NCBI GenBank assembly: GCA_024234505.1
Contig: JACKOD010000001.1
Location: 558,001 to 622,000 of the forward strand
From: Hahellaceae bacterium
GTDB taxonomy: Bacteria; Pseudomonadota; Gammaproteobacteria; Pseudomonadales; Oleiphilaceae
DNA: 64,000 nucleotides
Direction: 5' to 3'
Under the pieces are notes generated by a model. That model saw only the letters and a program-made list of their open reading frames with translations, was not told the origin of the DNA and made no database searches. The position numbers and the translations under genes are program-made. This document shows, piece after piece, positions 16,704 to 23,802 of this stretch; positions within the stretch are counted from its first letter, which is position 1, and each line of letters starts with the position of its first letter.

Positions 16704-18080
16704 CTATACTTTTTTGGCTTGTTCGATGGCATTACCAATATAGGTTCCTGGCGTCATTGCTTGCAGACGAGCTTTGTCTTCTGCAGGGATGTCCAGTGTC
16801 TCCAGGAAATTCTTGATGGTTTCTGCGTTGATGGATTGACCACGAGTGAGCGCTTTAAGCTTTTCATAGGCCTGGTCGATATTGTAACGACGCATGACGG
16901 TTTGTATGGGCTCTGCCATGACTTCCCAGGCGTTATCCAGATCATCGTCCAAACGCTTGGCATTCAATTCAAGTTTACCAATCCCTTTGTTTGTAGACTG
17001 GTAAGCGATGAGTGAGTAACCCATGCCCACGCCCAGATTGCGCAGGACCGTCGAATCGGTTAAATCCCGCTGCCAGCGTGATACCGGCAATTTACTGGAG
17101 AGATGCTGGAAAATGGCATTGGCTATGCCCAGATTACCTTCGGAGTTTTCGAAGTCTATTGGATTGACTTTGTGCGGCATGGTTGAAGAACCTACTTCAC
17201 CGGCCACGGTTTTTTGCTTGAAATAACCTAGCGAGATATAACCCCAGATGTCCCGGTCAAAATCGATGAGAATCGTATTGAATCGGGCAATTGCATCAAA
17301 AAGCTCTGCAATATAGTCATGAGGTTCGATTTGGGTGGTGTAGGGGTTCCAGGTTAGGCCGAGCGCTTCGATAAAGTTCTTGGCGTGTACTTCCCAATTA
17401 ATATTCGGGTAGGCTGACAGGTGGGCATTGTAGTTGCCGACCGCGCCATTGATTTTACCAAGCAGCTCGACTTTTTCAATTTGCGTCAGTTGTCGCTCCA
17501 GACGTGCCACCACGTTGGCCATTTCTTTACCTACGGTGGTAGGAGAGGCTGTTTGACCGTGAGTACGGGAAAGCATGGGCTGGTCGGCGTAAGTGTGGGC
17601 CAGATTCCTGATGCCCGCGATGGTTGCGCGCATCTCGGGAAGAATAACTTCTTGTAACCCGCCTCTGAGCATCAGCGCATGGGACAGATTGTTGATATCT
17701 TCTGACGTACACGCAAAGTGGACAAATTCGAGAACGGCTTTGAGCTCGGAATTATTCTGAATTTTTTCCTTTATCAGATATTCAACTGCTTTTACATCGT
17801 GATTGGTGCCACCTGGCCCTGTTTCAATCTGCTTGACCCGCAGGGCTTCGGTTTCGCTGAATTGATCGACCAGACTATCCAGCAGACTAAGAGCCTCTGC
17901 TGAGAATGCAGGTACTTCAACAATTTCGGGATTGTTGGAAAGAGATTTAAGCCACTGTACTTCAACATTGACTCTCTGTTTGATTAGTCCGTATTCGCTA
18001 AAATGCTCGCGAAGTGTTTTGGTTTTGCTACCGTAACGACCATCAACAGGGGACAGCGCTGTAAGCGATGAAAGTTCCAT
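16704..18080 (-). CDS. purB: Adenylosuccinate lyase
   Basis: Catalyses two fumarate-releasing steps of purine synthesis: SAICAR to AICAR and adenylosuccinate to AMP. The superfamily signature is intact (GSSTMPHKVNPIDFENSEG), as are SRTHGQTASPTTVGKE and the N-terminal LTALSPVDGRYG. Start ATG at 18080 gives 458 residues (E. coli 456), with a GAGAGA upstream; a TTG at 18086 would add two residues. It is the last gene of the rluE–nudJ–mnmA–hflD–purB block, in the same order as E. coli, but the 140-bp gap before it holds a palindrome and could carry its own promoter. Confidence 0.97.
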   Translation of the reverse strand: MELSSLTALSPVDGRYGSKTKTLREHFSEYGLIKQRVNVEVQWLKSLSNNPEIVEVPAFSAEALSLLDSLVDQFSETEALRVKQIETGPGGTNHDVKAVEYLIKEKIQNNSELKAVLEFVHFACTSEDINNLSHALMLRGGLQEVILPEMRATIAGIRNLAHTYADQPMLSRTHGQTASPTTVGKEMANVVARLERQLTQIEKVELLGKINGAVGNYNAHLSAYPNINWEVHAKNFIEALGLTWNPYTTQIEPHDYIAELFDAIARFNTILIDFDRDIWGYISLGYFKQKTVAGEVGSSTMPHKVNPIDFENSEGNLGIANAIFQHLSSKLPVSRWQRDLTDSTVLRNLGVGMGYSLIAYQSTNKGIGKLELNAKRLDDDLDNAWEVMAEPIQTVMRRYNIDQAYEKLKALTRGQSINAETIKNFLETLDIPAEDKARLQAMTPGTYIGNAIEQAKKV

Positions 18081-18199
18081 CAGCAATCTCTCTCGTAAAA
18101 ATTTGTGGGCTAATTAATTAAGTGAGGTACACCGTATAAATAGGGTATGAGCACCTAAAAATGGGCGCAAATGATACTACGAAAACGGGGTTGATCCCA

Positions 18200-18216
18200 A
18201 ACCTTGAATCAAGGTT
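18200..18216. promoter_or_regulatory. 17-bp palindrome between hflD and purB
   Basis: AACCTTG–AAT–CAAGGTT is perfectly palindromic around a 3-nt centre, 11 bp downstream of the hflD stop and about 120 bp before purB. It could be a short hairpin or a regulator site for an internal purB promoter; its shape resembles MerR-type operators. No U-run follows on the minus strand. Confidence 0.4.
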
Positions 18217-18226
18217 GACTAAAATG

Positions 18227-18844
18227 CTAACGCAGCAACTGTTTTAAGCGCTGCAGAATTTGCTTGCGCTTGAAAACTAAATGCCAGCGTCGACCGCCAA
18301 CCTGGTGCCAGAGCATGGCGGCGCGGATTCCTGCAAGTAATATCGCCCGGATTCGTTGTGCTGTTTGCTCGATTTTAAGGTAGTTTGGATTTCCAGTTAC
18401 CTGAATACGCAAGTTGAATGTGCTGATTGTATCCAGATACAACGATGCAATGTTATGGATAACATTCTCGTGAGTAGTACCGAAGTGTCGTGTTTGATCT
18501 TTAGCTTGGGATATTCGTTTGCCAATAATTTCCAGCATGTCGCTCTGACGGCTTAACTTTCTTTCCAGCTGCACCATGTTCAAAGCATAGCGAACCACTT
18601 CCATATTGGTTGTCTGGGCTTCCTTTGCCAGAACTTCGTAGAGCGTTTTAAGGCCGGACTGAAGCTGATCGGACGATCCAAATACTTCAACAGTACTTTC
18701 CGGGTCAGTGATAAACAGACTGTTTATGCTGGTTTCATACGCGGGATAATCGCACTGTCCTTTGGTCGCGAGCTGTTGCACCAGATTGGCGGCCTGAAAT
18801 ACGCCGGCAAGGGCAAGTAATTGTTCGTCTAGGGTGTGCTTCAA
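18227..18844 (-). CDS. hflD: HflD, high-frequency-lysogenisation control protein homologue
   Basis: Peripheral membrane protein, in E. coli known for binding phage lambda CII; its normal cellular role is unclear. The 205-residue helical sequence matches the family in length and in motifs such as LAGVFQAANLVQQLA near the start, VRYALNMVQLERKL, and GNPNYLKIEQTAQRIRAILL with the conserved LWHQVGG near the C-terminus. The start is TTG (KHTLDEQLLALA) preceded by AGAGAGCG; no in-frame ATG is suitable. It lies between mnmA and purB exactly as in E. coli. Confidence 0.93.
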   Translation of the reverse strand: MKHTLDEQLLALAGVFQAANLVQQLATKGQCDYPAYETSINSLFITDPESTVEVFGSSDQLQSGLKTLYEVLAKEAQTTNMEVVRYALNMVQLERKLSRQSDMLEIIGKRISQAKDQTRHFGTTHENVIHNIASLYLDTISTFNLRIQVTGNPNYLKIEQTAQRIRAILLAGIRAAMLWHQVGGRRWHLVFKRKQILQRLKQLLR

Positions 18845-18846
18845 GA

Positions 18847-18933
18847 TACGCTCTCTTAATTCAGAATCAATACGTGTAGGCGCTAATCATTACCGGAATT
18901 CGATAGCGTATGCGATTACGCCTACGCTCTCTT
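18847..18933. repeat. Direct and inverted repeats in the mnmA–hflD gap
   Basis: TACGCTCTCTT occurs twice in direct orientation (18847-18857 and 18923-18933). Between them an inverted pair, GTAGGCGCTAATC (18876-18888) and GATTACGCCTAC (18914-18925), matches except for one extra base, closing a 25-nt loop. The first direct copy overlaps the region just upstream of hflD that contains its ribosome binding site, so RNA folding here could affect hflD translation. Confidence 0.6.
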
Positions 18934-18956
18934 GGCCTGGGGGCAAAACGATGAAC

Positions 18957-20063
18957 TCATTCGGTTGTTTCTATAACCGCGCCACCCAGGCAGCGTTCAC
19001 CCTCGTAAAATACTATGGATTGTCCTGGTGTAACTGCACGCTGCGGTTCTGTAAATTCGACAAATAACTGCTGATTAATTCGTTTAACCGTGCATGGCTG
19101 TTCTGGTTGGCGATAGCGGGTTTTAGCTTTGCATGCAAATGTTTCTTCCGGACCCTCGGAGGCAATCCAGTCAATTGAGCTGGCGGTTAACGCACGGGAG
19201 TAGAGTAGCGGATGTTGACTGCCCTGTACGGCAACGAGCACATTCCTTTTCAGATCCTTTTTCGCTACGTACCATGGTTCGTCGCCAAAATCTCTCAGCC
19301 CGCCAATGCCCAGACCTTCCCGCTGTCCCATCGTGTGATACATCAAACCTTGATGTCTGCCAATTTTCTTCCCTTCCGGTGTTTCTATATCACCCGGTTG
19401 TGCGGGGAGATAGGTCTTAAGGAATTCCCTGAACTTACGTTCGCCAATAAAACAAATGCCCGTGCTGTCTTTTTTATCATGAGTAACCAGACCCTGTTGC
19501 TCTGCAATCTTGCGAACTTCAGGTTTGGGTAAATCGCCCACCGGAAACAGTGACTTAGCCAGCTTATCTTCGCCAACGGCATACAGGAAATAGCTTTGAT
19601 CTTTGTTGTTATCCAGCCCTTTCAAAAGCCAGGTTTTGCCCGAGTGTTCGCTTTTGCGCACATAGTGGCCGGTCGCGATGAAATCCGCTCCAAGGTGCAT
19701 GGCGTAGTCGAGAAATGCTTTAAATTTGATTTCCTTATTACACAAAATGTCCGGATTTGGCGTTCTGCCTGCTTTATATTCTTCCAAAAAGTGCTCAAAC
19801 ACCCTGTCCCAGTACTCCGCTGCAAAGCTGGCGGTATGCAACTTGATCCCCATTCGATCACATACTGCCTGCGCATCTGCGAGATCTTGCATGGCGGTGC
19901 AGTATTCGCTGCCATCGTCCTCATCCCAATTCTTCATAAACAGGCCTTCAACTTGATAGCCTTGTTCTTTAAGGAGTAACGCGGATACAGAGGAATCGAC
20001 ACCGCCGGACATGCCTACGATGACGTGAGTTTGATCAGGTGATTTGGGGGCCGGGTTATTCAT
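18957..20063 (-). CDS. mnmA: tRNA-specific 2-thiouridylase MnmA
   Basis: Installs the sulfur of s2U at wobble U34 of Lys, Glu and Gln tRNAs, receiving it from the TusBCDE relay. The PP-loop is GMSGGVDSSVSA near the N-terminus; the two catalytic cysteines appear in NPDILCNKEIKF and STGICFIGERKF; the C-terminal beta domain (FTEPQRAVTPGQSIVFY) is complete. Start ATG at 20063 (MNNPAPKSPD) gives 368 residues, matching E. coli MnmA (368). A TTG at 20075 is also open. The nudJ gene lies 74 bp upstream. Confidence 0.96.
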   Translation of the reverse strand: MNNPAPKSPDQTHVIVGMSGGVDSSVSALLLKEQGYQVEGLFMKNWDEDDGSEYCTAMQDLADAQAVCDRMGIKLHTASFAAEYWDRVFEHFLEEYKAGRTPNPDILCNKEIKFKAFLDYAMHLGADFIATGHYVRKSEHSGKTWLLKGLDNNKDQSYFLYAVGEDKLAKSLFPVGDLPKPEVRKIAEQQGLVTHDKKDSTGICFIGERKFREFLKTYLPAQPGDIETPEGKKIGRHQGLMYHTMGQREGLGIGGLRDFGDEPWYVAKKDLKRNVLVAVQGSQHPLLYSRALTASSIDWIASEGPEETFACKAKTRYRQPEQPCTVKRINQQLFVEFTEPQRAVTPGQSIVFYEGERCLGGAVIETTE

Positions 20064-20137
20064 CAGGTTGAGCAACTTCTCTTCAAAAAACGGATTTTAC
20101 ACTAAATTGAATGCCAGTGTAGGCCAGGTAGTGGCCG

Positions 20138-20584
20138 TCACTTGATGAACTCTTTGATCATTGATAGCGGGAAGCGCTGTCCCGCAAGATAATCGTCAAT
20201 GCACTGCTTTACCAGCGGGCTTCGTAATGCCGATTTTCGAGCGAGGATCTCGTCGTACGTCAGCCAGTGGGCCGCGACAATCCCTTCGTCAAGTTCGGTA
20301 CTTATCTGCTCTATGGGGTTGGCACCGAAACACATTCGATAATAGATTTCGCCATTGGAGGGTGCGAGGTAAGTGTATACGCCCATAAAGTCTGTGAGTT
20401 CCACTTGCCATCCGGTTTCTTCCAGCGTTTCCCGCAAGGCTGCCTCCGCGATGAGTTCTCCGGCTTCAATATGGCCCGCAGGCTGGTTAAATACGGGTTG
20501 TCCGGAGATAAGTTCTTCAACCATTAAAAACTGGTTGTTTTGACGGACGATGGTGGCCACGGTGGCGTGAGGCATCCAGATCAT
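20138..20584 (-). CDS. nudJ: Nudix hydrolase NudJ
   Basis: Phosphatase of the Nudix superfamily; E. coli NudJ acts on nucleoside di/triphosphates and on the thiamine precursor HMP-PP. The Nudix box is complete and starts with a GHIEAGE segment, continuing as AALRETLEETGW (about residues 37-59). N-terminal MPHATVATIVRQNNQFLMVE and a PVFNQPAG segment are typical of NudJ/YmfB. At 148 residues it is close to E. coli NudJ (153). It overlaps the rluE stop by 4 bp (ATGA), indicating translational coupling. Confidence 0.94.
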   Translation of the reverse strand: MIWMPHATVATIVRQNNQFLMVEELISGQPVFNQPAGHIEAGELIAEAALRETLEETGWQVELTDFMGVYTYLAPSNGEIYYRMCFGANPIEQISTELDEGIVAAHWLTYDEILARKSALRSPLVKQCIDDYLAGQRFPLSMIKEFIK

Positions 20585-21267
20585 TTAAATGAGGTTCCTT
20601 TGTTGTTGCTGTTTCTTCGTGTGTTGGCAGGCCTTTTTTGGCTTGGTCGATTGTTTCTATCTCTCGTTGCCAGAGAGGAGGGAGGGAACAGTTTTGCACA
20701 TTCTTCTTTTGATAACGCAATTTTTTTGGTCTCTCCCGGTTGGAGAGTGTCCAGCGTCCAGTGACCGATTGCGCACCGGATCAGACGGAGTGTGGGGTGT
20801 CCAATGGCTGCCGTCATTCTTCTTACCTGTCTGTTTTTCCCTTCCCTGATCGTGAGCTTGATCCACTGGGTGGGTATGTCGGCACGATAACGAATCGGCG
20901 GGTTTCTCGGCCAGACGGATGGCTCGTCAATTTTTTCAACCAGAGCGGGCAGGGTTAATCCATCTTTGAGTTGAACGCCGGTGCGTAACTGACGAAGTGC
21001 CGTTTCATCCGGAATACCCTCTACCTGCGCCCAATAACATTTAGGCTGTTTAAACTTCGGGCTACTTATTAGCGCCTGCATCTTTCCGTCATTCGTCAGT
21101 ATGAGCAAGCCTTCCGAGTCGTAATCCAGACGACCTGCGGGGTAGTAGCCTTTATCATGAATGTAGTGTGCGAGGGTATTTCGCGGCGGTAGATCTGTGT
21201 CGCTGCGGTCATCGGTAAACTGGCTAAGTACCTGGAATGGCTTGTTAAAAAGTATGATATCGGGCAT
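20581..21267 (-). CDS. rluE: 23S rRNA pseudouridine(2457) synthase RluE
   Basis: RsuA-family pseudouridine synthase modifying U2457 of 23S rRNA. The catalytic Asp is in GRLDYDSEGLLILTNDG (about residues 41-57), and REGKNRQVRRM later in the protein is the family's second signature. It lacks the N-terminal S4 domain found in RluB, RsuA and RluF, which points to RluE. About 30 basic and polar residues after residue 195 are probably a flexible RNA-binding tail. First gene of a block that continues into nudJ by a 4-bp overlap. Start ATG at 21267. Confidence 0.94.
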   Translation of the reverse strand: MPDIILFNKPFQVLSQFTDDRSDTDLPPRNTLAHYIHDKGYYPAGRLDYDSEGLLILTNDGKMQALISSPKFKQPKCYWAQVEGIPDETALRQLRTGVQLKDGLTLPALVEKIDEPSVWPRNPPIRYRADIPTQWIKLTIREGKNRQVRRMTAAIGHPTLRLIRCAIGHWTLDTLQPGETKKIALSKEECAKLFPPSSLATRDRNNRPSQKRPANTRRNSNNKGTSFK

Positions 21268-21328
21268 CTGGTACGACTGATTTGTGAAATAAAATTACAT
21301 GAAAAAGCGTCTATACTTTTTGTTGTGT

Positions 21329-21414
21329 GTAAAAAAATTACGCTGTGTTGTGTGTATACAATTATCTGGTGTGGTGCGCAAAAAAAATGACCAGAGTGTG
21401 GAGTAAAAAATTAC
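21329..21414. promoter_or_regulatory. Two GTAA–N4/5–TTAC elements upstream of icd
   Basis: GTAA–A5–TTAC (21329-21341) and GTAA–A4–TTAC (21403-21414) are near-identical palindromes 74 bp apart (about seven helical turns) in the rluE/icd divergent gap; a partial third AAAATTAC lies at 21291. Poly-A centres imply bent DNA. Possibly a regulator or nucleoid-protein site; no known box is matched. Confidence 0.45.
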
Positions 21415-21475
21415 ATGCGCTATGGCGCGGGGCTAACACTAACAATCCACCGAATTAAAAACAATGGAGAAAAAC

Positions 21476-22738
21476 ATGGGATACCAAAAGATTAAGGTGC
21501 CTGCGGATGGAGATAAGATCACAGTAAATGCGGATTTATCACTCAATGTTCCGAATCATCCCATCATACCCTACATCGAAGGGGACGGTATCGGGGTAGA
21601 TGTTACCCCTCCGATGATTAAAGTAGTGAATGCGGCAATTGAAAAGGCTTATGGCTCGAAGCGTTCAATTGCGTGGATGGAAATCTACTGTGGAGAAAAG
21701 GCAACCCGCGTTTACGGTCCCGATGTCTGGTTACCAGAGGAGACACTGGAAATACTCAGGGAGTTTTCGGTGAGCATTAAAGGACCGCTCACCACCCCCG
21801 TCGGAGGGGGTATCCGGTCGCTCAATGTCGCATTGCGGCAGGAGCTTGATTTGTATGTTTGTATGCGCCCTGTACGTTGGTTTAAGGGAGTTCCGAGCCC
21901 GGTGAGTCATCCGGAAAAAACAGACATGATTATTTTTAGAGAGAATTCCGAGGATATCTATGCCGGTATTGAGTGGAAGGCTAACAGCCCGGAAGCCATA
22001 AAGCTGATACGTTTTTTGCGTGAAGAGATGGGTGTTAAAAAAATCCGTTTCCCGGAAAATTGCGGCATTGGTATAAAGCCCGTCTCGGAAGAGGGAACCA
22101 AGAGGCTTGTCCGTAAAGCAATTCAATACGCTATTGATAATGACAAATCATCAGTCACGCTGGTGCATAAGGGCAATATCATGAAGTTTACTGAAGGTGC
22201 ATTTAAAGATTGGGGTTACGAACTTGCCCGTGAGCGGTTTGGTGCGGAATTATTGGACGGTGGCCCGTGGCATGTGTTTAAAAATCCCAAAACCGGCCGT
22301 GATATTGTCATAAAAGATGTGATTGCCGATGCCTTCTTGCAGCAAATATTGATGAGACCCGAGGATTACAGTGTGATAGCCACGCTTAACCTGAATGGCG
22401 ATTATATTTCTGATGCGTTGGCTGCAGAAGTGGGAGGGATCGGGATTGCCCCCGGGGCGAATATGGGGGGAAGCGTGGCCATGTTTGAGGCAACGCATGG
22501 TACTGCGCCGAAGTATGCCGGCCAGGACAAGGTCAATCCGGGCTCACTGATCCTGTCTGCTGAAATGATGTTGCGTTTTATGGGGTGGGCCGAGGCGGCG
22601 GATCTTATCCTTAAAGGTATGGAGGGGGCTATTGAGGCGAAAACAGTTACTTATGATTTTGAGCGCCTGATGCCTGACGCAACGCTGCTGAAGTCATCCG
22701 AATTCGGGGATGCTGTGATCCTTCATATGGGAGACTAA
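21476..22738 (+). CDS. icd: Isocitrate dehydrogenase, NADP-dependent (type I)
   Basis: TCA-cycle enzyme, isocitrate to 2-oxoglutarate. N-terminal MGYQKIKVPADGDKI is the Pseudomonas/E. coli form. IRSLNVALRQELDL contains the serine that AceK phosphorylates in E. coli; GSVAMFEATHGTAPK and GSLILSAEMMLRFMGW are the C-terminal signatures. Start ATG at 21476 has GGAG 7-8 nt upstream and gives 420 residues; an ATG at 21464 lacks a ribosome binding site. glcB earlier in the window belongs to the competing glyoxylate shunt, so this window holds both sides of that branch. A terminator follows at 22768. Confidence 0.96.
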   Translation: MGYQKIKVPADGDKITVNADLSLNVPNHPIIPYIEGDGIGVDVTPPMIKVVNAAIEKAYGSKRSIAWMEIYCGEKATRVYGPDVWLPEETLEILREFSVSIKGPLTTPVGGGIRSLNVALRQELDLYVCMRPVRWFKGVPSPVSHPEKTDMIIFRENSEDIYAGIEWKANSPEAIKLIRFLREEMGVKKIRFPENCGIGIKPVSEEGTKRLVRKAIQYAIDNDKSSVTLVHKGNIMKFTEGAFKDWGYELARERFGAELLDGGPWHVFKNPKTGRDIVIKDVIADAFLQQILMRPEDYSVIATLNLNGDYISDALAAEVGGIGIAPGANMGGSVAMFEATHGTAPKYAGQDKVNPGSLILSAEMMLRFMGWAEAADLILKGMEGAIEAKTVTYDFERLMPDATLLKSSEFGDAVILHMGD

Positions 22739-22767
22739 ATTAGCCTGAGTGTAAGTGATATTGATAC

Positions 22768-22796
22768 AAAAAAGGCCTCTGTTAAGAGGCCTTTTA
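22768..22796. terminator. Bidirectional terminator between icd and cspD
   Basis: AAAGGCCTCT (22771-22780) pairs perfectly with AGAGGCCTTT (22785-22794) around a GTTA loop, with A-rich sequence before and TTTT at the end of the stem, so it can stop transcripts from both convergent genes. Confidence 0.92.
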
Positions 22797-22855
22797 GGGT
22801 AGTGCGCTAAGACTAGCAGCGTGTAACTTAATAGAGCCTGAGTTGCCTGGCTTGC

Positions 22856-23125
22856 TTACGCATATTCATGCACTTCGGCGTTACTGGTTGCGTTCTGCTC
22901 GCTGGTGGAGGATGGAGCTACATCTACCGGGGATATATTGATGGCATGCGTTCCTTTGGAACCTGGCTGCTTTTCAAAGTTCACAGGCTGGCCTGCTTTG
23001 AGTGTCTTGTAGCCTTCCATCTGTATTGAAGAGAAGTGGGCGAACAAATCCTCGTTTCCGCCATCCTCAATAATAAAACCATAACCCTTTGCGTTGTTAA
23101 ACCACTTAACGGTACCTTGAGGCAT
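22856..23125 (-). CDS. cspD: Cold-shock-domain protein CspD
   Basis: Single-stranded nucleic-acid-binding CSD protein; in E. coli CspD is a stationary-phase inhibitor of DNA replication. The domain occupies residues 1-68, with RNP1 GYGFI and RNP2 LFAHFSS. The SIQMEGYKTLKAGQPVNFE segment matches CspD rather than CspA, and position next to clpS–clpA is diagnostic. Residues 69-89 are a Ser/Thr/Asn-rich tail. The ATG has GGGAG 7 nt upstream. It is divergent from clpS over a 255-bp region with three palindromes. Confidence 0.93.
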   Translation of the reverse strand: MPQGTVKWFNNAKGYGFIIEDGGNEDLFAHFSSIQMEGYKTLKAGQPVNFEKQPGSKGTHAINISPVDVAPSSTSEQNATSNAEVHEYA

Positions 23126-23182
23126 AATCGACTCCCTTGTCTAATTCCGATTGCCGACAGAAGTATAAACTTCATTTTATTG

Positions 23183-23304
23183 TTATTCGCGAATAAGCAA
23201 ATCTGCTCTGGCGACTATCGCTTACTTTTGACTATTAGCTTTGTATAGTCAAGTATTGATCGCTAGTTTGCGGTTATTCATCCGTGTATTATTTCACATA
23301 TGTG
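23183..23304. promoter_or_regulatory. Three palindromes in the cspD/clpS divergent control region
   Basis: TTATTCGCGAATAA (23183-23196) is a perfect 14-bp palindrome; TTGACTA (23228-23234) and TAGTCAA (23246-23252) are an inverted pair with an 11-bp spacer; CACATATGTG (23295-23304) is a perfect 10-bp palindrome. They are unlike each other, suggesting several regulators act on the two divergent genes. No convincing sigma70 promoter could be fixed. Confidence 0.5.
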
Positions 23305-23380
23305 GATTTGCACATGAAACAAGGTGCAAATTGAGATGCTGGTGTTCAATTTACGCAAATTAAAAATTTATTTGGTCGCT

Positions 23381-23740
23381 ATGAGTAATTTCGGAAATGG
23401 TCTACTAATATTAAATCAGGATGGTTCGTATCAGTCGGATGACGAGGGTGGTTTACTGGTTGCACCGGCCAAGCCGGCGCTCAAAAAGCCGTCGATGTTC
23501 AAAGTTATCATGCTGAACGACGATTACACGCCAATGGACTTTGTTATCGAAGTTTTGATTAAGTTTTTTGGTATGAATGAAGAAAAAGCCACTCAAGTAA
23601 TGATGGTTGTGCATACGCAGGGACGGGCGGTTTGTGGCGTGTACACTCGTGACATTGCTGAAACAAAAGCCGCCCAGGTAAATCAATACTCCTCTGAGTG
23701 TGCACATCCACTGTTGTGTGAGTTGGAACGATTAGACTGA
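23381..23740 (+). CDS. clpS: ClpS, N-degron adaptor of ClpAP
   Basis: Binds substrates with N-terminal Leu, Phe, Trp or Tyr and delivers them to ClpA. The binding pocket is recognisable in VIMLNDDYTPMDFVIEVL, and the VHTQGRAVCGVYTRDIAETK segment carries conserved contact residues. Start ATG at 23381 (MSNFGNGLLIL) gives 119 residues, near the Pseudomonas length; a GTG at 23324 would add 19 unconserved residues. An N-terminal extension of about 40 residues precedes the core and is needed in ClpS for delivery. It is 62 bp upstream of clpA. Aat and Bpt, which create its substrates, are encoded in the same cluster. Confidence 0.95.
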   Translation: MSNFGNGLLILNQDGSYQSDDEGGLLVAPAKPALKKPSMFKVIMLNDDYTPMDFVIEVLIKFFGMNEEKATQVMMVVHTQGRAVCGVYTRDIAETKAAQVNQYSSECAHPLLCELERLD

Positions 23741-23802
23741 TTCGGATTGTGTTGTTGAATTCGGTCAGCATTACGACATTTTGCATGTTTCTGAGGTGAA
23801 AA

